From assembly GCA_049509675.1 (NCBI GenBank), contig JBEKZQ010000279.1, positions 1 through 8,551 on the forward strand: 8,551 bases of DNA, given 5' to 3'. Below, piece after piece: positions 1-5,634 of the stretch. The notes beneath the pieces are model-generated. The model was not told where the DNA came from. It did not search any database and worked only from the letters and a program-made list of their open reading frames with translations. A program made the translations under genes and the position numbers. Position 1 is the first letter of the stretch. Each line of letters opens with the position of its first letter. The stretch is from JBEKZQ01 sp049509675 (GTDB taxonomy: Bacteria; Planctomycetota; Planctomycetia; Pirellulales; Thermoguttaceae).

Positions 1-562
1 GTGGCCTTGGCGAACAGCCCCTACTGCTCAGGGCTTTTGGACTTACGATGCCTGGAGGCTGCCGAGGGTGTTACGCCGGTCTTACAACGCGGTCACGAAG
101 CTTATATACTTCGCACGGGTCGAAATGAATCCAACCGCGGCGATAGGGAACGGATCGACAGCATGACGAACCGTTCCCGGTGGGTGTATATAACGTGCCG
201 TCTTACAGTGCCGAGCTACCTCTGGTCTTAATGCCTACGGACTTACTCCGCCCGGTGTCGCCGCAGCGACCGGCCCGAGTGGCCGGTCATCAATTGTCGG
301 AGGCCTGAGCATCGCCGCCCAGCCTAGCACGTCGCGCGGCCCAATTTCAAGGGCAGAACGCTGCCTTCCTGGCATGGCGCGGATGGCCACGGCTGTCCGG
401 TCGCCGCGCGGCGAGCAATTGCCGGAGGGATCGGTGCCCCCTATGGACGAGGCCATTTGTCGAGTAGAATAGCGAGATAAGGGCAAGCAAGACCGGGCCG
501 TTCCTGCCAAGAGTTATGTATGTTGCCCGCCAAAACCGGCCAGGAAAGACCATACGGAATGA
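1..562. other. Region with no supported gene
   Basis: I find no gene here that I can defend. Short open frames exist on both strands, for example 1-231, 2-166 and 147-308 on + and 347-553 on -. None has a recognisable family motif, a convincing ribosome binding site or steady codon use, and they interrupt each other. The one clear structure is the hairpin at 268-288. The stretch may be a decayed upstream gene end, intergenic DNA, or sequence joined to the locus by the event that cut off the beta-helix gene downstream. I see no tRNA, insertion-sequence ends or CRISPR repeats in it. Confidence 0.5.
268..288. repeat. Perfect 8-bp inverted repeat (hairpin)
   Basis: GACCGGCC at 268-275 and GGCCGGTC at 281-288 are exact reverse complements around a 5-base loop, giving a compact and very GC-rich stem. 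No T-run follows on the + strand (the next bases are ATCAATTG), so it is not a standard intrinsic terminator. It could be an unusual terminator, an operator-like palindrome or a chance structure in GC-rich DNA. Confidence 0.5.
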
Positions 563-682
563 AAAATAGTTCTGACCCGTTTTTCAGTCTCAGTCCGTTT
601 TTCAGTCCATACGACCTCAACTTACCTGTCCACCTACGAGGTCCCTTCGCTTTCGGACTGGTCCATTCACCGCGGCGCGGCG
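563..682 (+). other. In-frame coding extension upstream of the beta-helix start
   Basis: The beta-helix frame is open upstream of the GTG at 683 back to a TGA stop at 560-562, but this stretch has no ATG, GTG or TTG codon in that frame. From about 626 the translation (LSTYEVPS, then DWSIHRGAAVF) reads like an internal part of this secreted beta-helix family. Before about 610 it is serine/threonine/valine-rich and unlike the family. The homologous sequence therefore begins mid-protein and no true 5' end of the gene is present. Confidence 0.65.
577..607 (+). repeat. 13-bp direct repeat CCGTTTTTCAGTC
   Basis: CCGTTTTTCAGTC occurs at 577-589 and again at 595-607, separated by only 5 bases. It lies just upstream of the point where the beta-helix protein sequence becomes recognisable (about 626). 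It may be a small duplication at a rearrangement or assembly junction. No insertion-sequence or attachment-site structure is visible around it. Confidence 0.6.
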
Positions 683-1822
683 GTGTTCTTGCAAGGCACG
701 CGCGATTGCGCCGTCAGGAACTGCTGGTTCGACGCCGTGGGCGGCAATGGCGTCTTCGCCAGCCAGTACAATCGCAACGCCACGGTCAGCGGTTGTAAGT
801 TCACCGAGGCGGGCGACAGCGCCATCGCTTTTGTCGGCTCGCTGGAACTCACCAGTGGCAGCCAACGGGCGTTTCCCTACGAATGCAAGGCGGAGAACAA
901 CCTGATCCACGACTGCGGCGTGTTCGGAAAACAGACCGCGGGAGTCTATATCTCGCGGGCGAAGCGGATCACCGCCGCACACAACCTGATCTACAACATG
1001 CCGCGGGCTGCCGTCTGCATCGGTGACGGCACCTGGGGCGGGCACGTCGTCGAATTCAACCAAATTCACGATACGGTGCGGGAAACCGGCGATCATGGCC
1101 CGTTCAACGCTTGGGGCCGCGACAGGTACTGGTCCCTCACGCAGTCTCACGCGTCCTACACGGCAAATCACAGCCTGGAAGCGGGCCAGGTCGAGGTGGA
1201 CGCTACGGAGCCCGTGATTATCCGCAATAACTTCTTCGAGGAGAGGCCGGAGAGTATCGAGGGCATCCACGGCCCCGTGTTCGGCATCGACCTGGATGAC
1301 GGCGCCTCGAATTACGACATCTACAACAATATCACCAAGAACGTCAGCATGAAGCTCCGCGAGGGCGCCAAACGGACGATTCACAACAATATCTGGTACA
1401 ACAGCGTGGTTGCACCTTGCTTCCATGTCGGCAATGAATACAATCACGACCGGTACTTCTGCAACATCACGGTGATGAGCCGCGACAATGTGTACTCGAT
1501 CATCGCGCCTCCCGCCCGCGGGCCGTGGCTGGAGGAAATCGACAACAACTGTTTCTTTACACGCTCGGGGGCCTTCACGGCGAGCGTCCACGCATTGCGC
1601 GGCGAAAAACGCTCTGGCCCATCGCAAAGGTACGATCTCGCGGGATGGCGGCGGCTCGGATTCGACGCGCATTCGGTGTTTGCAGACCCGCTGTTCGTCG
1701 ATCCCGAGCGGAACGACTTCCGCCTGCGCCCCGATTCGCCCGCTTTGAAGCCTGGTTTCAAGAACTTCGAGATGGGGACCTGGGGCCTGACACATGAATT
1801 CCCGGCGGCGTGGCGCGAATGA
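683..1822 (+). CDS. Right-handed parallel beta-helix protein, 5'-truncated; candidate polysaccharide-active enzyme
   Basis: This encodes the C-terminal part of a right-handed parallel beta-helix protein, a fold used by polysaccharide lyases and some glycoside hydrolases. From GTG 683 it is 379 residues; the open frame reaches back to 563 (419 codons). It shows repeated short beta-helix rungs with asparagine ladders, such as NNLIHDCG, HNLIYNMP, NNIWYN and NNCFF. It also carries a conserved-looking block around residues 137-150 (GDHGPFNAWGRDRYW) and a C-terminal DPLFVDP...DFRLRPDSPALK motif typical of these proteins. From memory of the family, full proteins are roughly 600-700 residues with a signal peptide; here both the signal peptide and the N-terminal rungs are missing. 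GH141, which includes an alpha-L-fucosidase, is a possible family given the GH29 neighbour, but I cannot confirm it. GTG 683 lies inside family-like sequence, has no good ribosome binding site and is probably not the native start. The gene may be a remnant. The stop is 52 bases before the next gene. Confidence 0.7.
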   Translation: MFLQGTRDCAVRNCWFDAVGGNGVFASQYNRNATVSGCKFTEAGDSAIAFVGSLELTSGSQRAFPYECKAENNLIHDCGVFGKQTAGVYISRAKRITAAHNLIYNMPRAAVCIGDGTWGGHVVEFNQIHDTVRETGDHGPFNAWGRDRYWSLTQSHASYTANHSLEAGQVEVDATEPVIIRNNFFEERPESIEGIHGPVFGIDLDDGASNYDIYNNITKNVSMKLREGAKRTIHNNIWYNSVVAPCFHVGNEYNHDRYFCNITVMSRDNVYSIIAPPARGPWLEEIDNNCFFTRSGAFTASVHALRGEKRSGPSQRYDLAGWRRLGFDAHSVFADPLFVDPERNDFRLRPDSPALKPGFKNFEMGTWGLTHEFPAAWRE

Positions 1823-1851
1823 ACTAACGCCGACAACAAGGGACCGCGACG

Positions 1852-1878
1852 ATGATCAAGATGAGGAAAACACTATGA
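1852..1878 (+). other. Micro-ORF overlapping the start of the next gene
   Basis: An 8-codon frame encoding MIKMRKTL runs from ATG 1852 to TGA 1876-1878. Its stop overlaps the ATG at 1875 in an ATGA arrangement. It could couple translation to the downstream gene, or it could be chance. The Shine-Dalgarno bases for the downstream start (GAGGA, 1863-1867) lie inside it. The MIKMRKTL peptide resembles the n-region of a signal peptide, so a small frameshift at the start of the next gene is a remote alternative. Confidence 0.25.
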
Positions 1879-3536
1879 GAACCAGACTTCTGCCCTGCTT
1901 CGGCATGGCCCTCCTGGCCTGGAACTGTGCCGCACAAGAGAACCAGGCGAACGGCGTCAAGAAAGCCAAATCCGCCAAGGTCACCGCCCATTCCGACGGG
2001 CTACACGGCTATATCGGCTTCAGCGCGACCCGCCCGCCCGCCCGATCCGAGTTCAGTGCGGGCATGGGGTTCTACTCCGCTGTCTGGCCGCTGATCGACC
2101 AGCCGCTGGCCGGCTTTCAGATTGGCCTGGCCGGCTCGTGGATCACGCCGGACAACTCCGACAACAAGGACAAGCCGCTCGCGCCCGAAGGCACGCTGGC
2201 CAGAACTTGGCGGGAGCGCGGTCCCACGTGGAGCAGCGTGTTTCAAACCGTCGAGGGCGGGCTGGGCTACTGGGCCGGTAACCACTTCCGATACGGGCCG
2301 CCCAAGTTCAGCATGAACGCCACGCCGCAATGCTACGACTACGAGGTCGGATCGCCGGGCTGGTCCTTTTTCTATAACAACGAAGCCCTGCCGGACCATC
2401 GTTTGGGCATCGCGCAACTGAGCAACCGGCTGCTGATTCCTCCCGATGCCCTGCCGTTTCAGGGAAATCCCAACGGCCAGTTCCTGGGCTACACCTGGAT
2501 GGCCTTGCCCTATACCGATCCTACGACGGGCGACCCGCCCACGGGCGACCAGAGTTGGACCTGCTTCCTGAGCGCGGCCAACTTTAGGGGCCCCATCGCC
2601 TATTACATTCCGGAGACCTGGAGCAAGATCGGCAAGCTGTTCAACTATCCGTTCATTTATGGACGCGGACTCGATGCCCGGCCGGGCGAGATGGGCGGCG
2701 GCGCCATGGAGATCAACACCGTGCCCTGTTTCGAGGCCAAGGATGCGCACGGGGTGGTCTATTCGAAGATCCCCAAATTGCAGTTCCCGGTGGACGACCA
2801 GGGGAGAAGCTTCCTGGTACAGGACGTGACCTACTATTCCAAAGCGGCCCTGTACGATGCCTTCAAGGCATGGCGGAACGGCGGCCCGACCTGCTCCGGG
2901 CGATTCGACGAGAAGGGCGCGTGGAAATCCAAGTTGACGACACGCACCACGCGCTACAACCAGGCCGGAAAGCAAATCGCCGGCGTCGAACGCGTTTTCG
3001 ACACCAAGGTGTTCGAGGGGGACGTGTGGGGCCTGGAGTGGTCCAAGAGCAACATCAGCCCCCAAGGCGTGTTCCCACGGTATTACAAGCTGATCGGAAA
3101 CGAGCGCGTCGCAATATCAGCCGCGGACGTGCCTGCCGAAACGCAGTTGCCCGCGCAGAAATTCGAACTGGCCCCGCGGGGCGAGCCCTACACCTCGCCC
3201 GGGTACCCGCTTGCGGGTGGGGGCGCATGGAGCCGGCCCGGCCCGACACGCGGACCGTTCACGGTCAAGCTCGTTGACGGTTCCGTGGTGACGTACTATT
3301 GGTACCGTTTCGTCGATCAGCCGCCATTTCAGCAGTATGATTGGAGTGCCGAAAAGAAAGCCGCGTTACAGGCCTTCGTGGCGAAGATCCACGCGACATG
3401 GCCGATTGACCGGGACTATATGGCTCCGCCCAGCCGCGGCACGCTGGTGACGCTCGATCCGGCACTACTGGTGACGCCGCCCAAAGGCCTGGAGGTGGGT
3501 TACGTCCCCATCGTAACGCATCAAGCCGCGCCATGA
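1875..3536 (+). CDS. Secreted protein of unknown function, 553 aa
   Basis: I do not recognise a characterised family. The frame is open from 1794, but ATG 1875 is preferred: GAGGA sits 7 bases upstream, and the protein then starts with a signal peptide, with a basic MRTR, a hydrophobic stretch to about residue 16 and likely cleavage after NCAA at residue 20. The mature protein is rich in aromatic residues, glycine and proline, with blocks such as GMGFYSAVWPLI (63-74), GPTWSSVFQTVEGGLGYW (116-133) and PPTGDQSWTCF (221-231). It has few cysteines (153, 230 and 285 among them) and no transmembrane segment after the signal. I see no catalytic signature of a known glycosidase, lyase or sulfatase. 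The composition suggests a beta-rich extracytoplasmic protein. The stop overlaps an ATG at 3533 (ATGA) and GH29 follows closely, so a role in glycan binding or breakdown is plausible but only inferred. Confidence 0.8.
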   Translation: MRTRLLPCFGMALLAWNCAAQENQANGVKKAKSAKVTAHSDGLHGYIGFSATRPPARSEFSAGMGFYSAVWPLIDQPLAGFQIGLAGSWITPDNSDNKDKPLAPEGTLARTWRERGPTWSSVFQTVEGGLGYWAGNHFRYGPPKFSMNATPQCYDYEVGSPGWSFFYNNEALPDHRLGIAQLSNRLLIPPDALPFQGNPNGQFLGYTWMALPYTDPTTGDPPTGDQSWTCFLSAANFRGPIAYYIPETWSKIGKLFNYPFIYGRGLDARPGEMGGGAMEINTVPCFEAKDAHGVVYSKIPKLQFPVDDQGRSFLVQDVTYYSKAALYDAFKAWRNGGPTCSGRFDEKGAWKSKLTTRTTRYNQAGKQIAGVERVFDTKVFEGDVWGLEWSKSNISPQGVFPRYYKLIGNERVAISAADVPAETQLPAQKFELAPRGEPYTSPGYPLAGGGAWSRPGPTRGPFTVKLVDGSVVTYYWYRFVDQPPFQQYDWSAEKKAALQAFVAKIHATWPIDRDYMAPPSRGTLVTLDPALLVTPPKGLEVGYVPIVTHQAAP

Positions 3537-3571
3537 TGATCGCACTTGACAAAAAACAAGGGATACAAACC

Positions 3572-5095
3572 ATGAACGCTTTCTTTGCTCTAGCAAGAAT
3601 CGCTAGCTCCATTTTGCCGTTGTCCGTGCTGCTGATTGGGAACGCCTGTGTTTCGGCCGCCGCGGAAGACAAGCCTTACACCGTCGACTGGACCTCGCTG
3701 AGAACGCACGCAGTGCCGCAATGGCTGCGCGAGGGCAAGTTCGGCATTTACACGCATTGGGGCGTCTACTCGGTGCCAGCCCGGGGGCCGAACGCCACCT
3801 GGTATGCCAACATCGTCTATTGGGAAACCGGTTCCCCCGAGCGACGACATTGGGAGCAGACTTATGGCCCGCTGGACAAATTCGGCTACAAGGATCTCAT
3901 TCCCATGTTTACCGGTGAGAAGTTCAATGCCGAAGAATGGGCCGACCTGTTCCAAAAGGCCGGGGCCCGATTTGCCGGCCCCGTGGCCGAGCACCACGAC
4001 GGCTTTGCCATGTGGGACACGAAGTACTCGCCGTGGAATGCCGCGAAGATGGGCCCCAAGCGGGATGTGGTGGGTGAACTTGCCAAGGCGATCAAGAAAC
4101 GCGACATGAAATTCGTCGCCGCCTTTCACCATGCGGAAAGCTGGCTATACTTCCCAACGTTCGACAAGCGCTACGATTGCGGCGACCCGCGCTACTCCGG
4201 CCTGTACGGCTTTGTCCATGAGAAGGACGCCCTGCCCAGTAAGGCGTTCCTCGACCTTTGGAAGGGCAAGATCATCGAAGTCATCGACAAGTACGATCCG
4301 GATCTGGTGTGGTTCGACAACGGCCTGGAACTGATCACCGACTCCTATAAACAGGACATGCTTGCCTATTACTACAACCACGCGGCAGCGCGTAAAAAAG
4401 AGGTGGTGGTAACCTACAAGCGCAACACCTTGCCGCCGGGCACCGGCCTGCTCGACCTGGAGCGGGGACAGGAAACCGAATTGACCTACCACGAGTGGAT
4501 CACCGACTCGACCGTGGACGTGGGAAGAGGCTGGGGATACGTCAAGGGCCTGGGGTTCAAGACGGTCGATAACCTCGTCGTGAATCTTGTCGACCGCGTG
4601 AGCAAGAACGGCTACCTGCTGTTGAATGTCGGCCCCAAGCCCGACGGCACGATCCCCGACGAGGCCCGCGAGTTGCTCCTGGGCATGGGCCGATGGCTCC
4701 GTGTCAACGGCGAGGCGATTTACGGCACGACCCCCTGGGTAATGGCCGGCGAGGGGCCGACGCGGCTGACGACGCGCGGCGATTTCAACGAACAAAACAA
4801 CCTCCGTTATACCGGCCGCGACATCCGCTTCACGGTGAAGGGCAACAACCTCTATGCGATAGCCCTGGCCTGGCCCGGCGATCGCCTGCTCATTACGAGC
4901 CTCGCTCCCCATTGGGAGTCGTGGACCGGCTGGTGCGGGCTCTATCCGTCGGAAATCGTCGCGATCACGATACTCGGCGACGGCAAGCCGCTTCATTGGG
5001 AGATGACCGCCCGCGGGCTTTTCATCGAGACGCCCCCCAAGAAGCCCTGCGAACACGCCTTTGTCTTCAAAATCGAGCGGCGAAAACCCTTTTGA
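3572..5095 (+). CDS. Secreted alpha-L-fucosidase, GH29
   Basis: This enzyme hydrolyses terminal alpha-L-fucose from glycans by a retaining mechanism. ATG 3572 is chosen because AAGGGA lies 8 bases upstream and a signal peptide follows (hydrophobic to about residue 25, likely cleaved near VSAAA). ATG 3533, overlapping the previous stop, would add 13 polar residues before it. The mature protein is a GH29 catalytic barrel with KFGIYTHWG (His62), the EHHDGF motif (His141, His142, Asp143), FHHAESW (His186-187), and VWFDNG with the expected nucleophile Asp249. An LERGQETE loop (297-303) has glutamates that could supply the acid/base, and NGYLLLNVGP spans 346-355. After the EAIYGTTPW junction (381-389) comes a C-terminal beta-sandwich-type domain of about 118 residues. 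The length of 507 aa is usual for the family and nothing appears missing. The natural substrate (fucoidan, pectin or mucin-like glycan) cannot be read from the sequence. Confidence 0.95.
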   Translation: MNAFFALARIASSILPLSVLLIGNACVSAAAEDKPYTVDWTSLRTHAVPQWLREGKFGIYTHWGVYSVPARGPNATWYANIVYWETGSPERRHWEQTYGPLDKFGYKDLIPMFTGEKFNAEEWADLFQKAGARFAGPVAEHHDGFAMWDTKYSPWNAAKMGPKRDVVGELAKAIKKRDMKFVAAFHHAESWLYFPTFDKRYDCGDPRYSGLYGFVHEKDALPSKAFLDLWKGKIIEVIDKYDPDLVWFDNGLELITDSYKQDMLAYYYNHAAARKKEVVVTYKRNTLPPGTGLLDLERGQETELTYHEWITDSTVDVGRGWGYVKGLGFKTVDNLVVNLVDRVSKNGYLLLNVGPKPDGTIPDEARELLLGMGRWLRVNGEAIYGTTPWVMAGEGPTRLTTRGDFNEQNNLRYTGRDIRFTVKGNNLYAIALAWPGDRLLITSLAPHWESWTGWCGLYPSEIVAITILGDGKPLHWEMTARGLFIETPPKKPCEHAFVFKIERRKPF

Positions 5096-5169
5096 GCCGA
5101 TCCTCCGCCGCAAACCGCAAGATTGAACAATCGTAGTAACCAAACGCCATGCAAAAGGAGATGTGAGAG

Positions 5170-5586
5170 ATGAAACGCAATATGAAATGGGCCGGCGCGC
5201 TAGCCATCCTGGTCCTCGCTTCCTTCCTGTTGGGGGCTGCCACGCAGAAACCCAAGCCAATCAAGCGAGTGGGCATGGTCGTGGGCATCAAGCCCGAGCG
5301 GATCGAGGAGTACAGGCGGCTGCACGCCGACTCGAATGCCGGGGTCCGCGATTTATTGAACAAGTACCACATGCGCAACTTCTCGATCTTCCTGCAGCAG
5401 ATCGAGGGCAAATGGTATGAGTTCGGCTACTACGAATACACGGGCGACGATTTCGACGCCGACATGGCCGCCCTGGCAAAGGAGCCGCGGAACATCGAGT
5501 GGCTCAAGGTCTGCGACCCGATGCAGGCGCCGCTGCCGGGCGACAAGAGCTGGACCAAGATGGAACGGGTGTACTACAACCCGTAA
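5170..5586 (+). CDS. Exported RhaM-family sugar mutarotase (L-rhamnose/L-fucose type)
   Basis: The family interconverts alpha and beta anomers of L-rhamnose; its fold is a small ferredoxin-like dimer. The 138-residue protein has the family core from about residue 31: KRVGMVVGIKPERIEEYRRLH, with His52 matching the catalytic histidine (His22) of E. coli RhaM, then MRNFSIFL, FGYYEYTGDDFDADM, and a C-terminal MERVYYNP like the usual M-x-x-V-F/Y-x-x-P end. The Trp-Pro after the His in RhaM is replaced here by Asn-Ala-Gly. Unlike the cytoplasmic enzyme of about 104 residues, it has an N-terminal basic plus hydrophobic segment (residues 1-24, h-region AGALAILVLASFLLGA), which looks like a signal peptide or membrane anchor; no lipobox cysteine is seen. 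The start at 5170 is supported by AAAAGGAG at 5153-5160. Placed between a secreted fucosidase and a sugar symporter, it may act on L-fucose rather than L-rhamnose. Confidence 0.88.
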   Translation: MKRNMKWAGALAILVLASFLLGAATQKPKPIKRVGMVVGIKPERIEEYRRLHADSNAGVRDLLNKYHMRNFSIFLQQIEGKWYEFGYYEYTGDDFDADMAALAKEPRNIEWLKVCDPMQAPLPGDKSWTKMERVYYNP

Positions 5587-5634
5587 TGTGCCCTCCGAGA
5601 TCGACAAATGCTTTGAAAGAACGAGGAAGAACTG

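Noticed and set aside
1..231. 76-codon frame starting with GTG at the window edge
   Set aside because: No recognisable motif, no visible upstream ribosome binding site, and competing short frames (2-166 and 147-308) look equally good, so no choice can be supported. It could be the tail of a gene cut by the window edge.
347..553. 68-codon minus-strand frame starting MVFPGRFW
   Set aside because: The first third could pass for a hydrophobic segment but the rest is Arg/His-rich and motif-free; no ribosome binding site or partner gene supports it.
520..798. 92-codon + frame containing MKNSSDPFFSLSPFFSPY
   Set aside because: Its internal repetition comes only from the 13-bp DNA repeat. Beyond about 640 it is an out-of-frame shadow of the beta-helix gene.
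617..1795. 392-codon open frame on the minus strand
   Set aside because: It lies wholly opposite the beta-helix frame, which has clear family motifs. The antisense translation is Ala/Val/Arg/Asp-rich without any motif, as expected for the reverse of GC-rich coding DNA.
2001..3065. 354-codon open frame on the minus strand opposite the secreted unknown protein
   Set aside because: The + strand gene has a signal peptide, ribosome binding site and coding-like composition; the minus frame has none of these.
5118..5135. Small inverted repeat GATTG/CAATC between GH29 and the mutarotase
   Set aside because: The stem is 5 bp at best with a 2-base loop, is AT-rich and has no T-run; too weak to call a terminator.
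4145..5260. 371-codon open frame on the minus strand opposite GH29
   Set aside because: Antisense shadow of a well-supported GH29 gene; no motif, and it crosses the GH29/mutarotase boundary.
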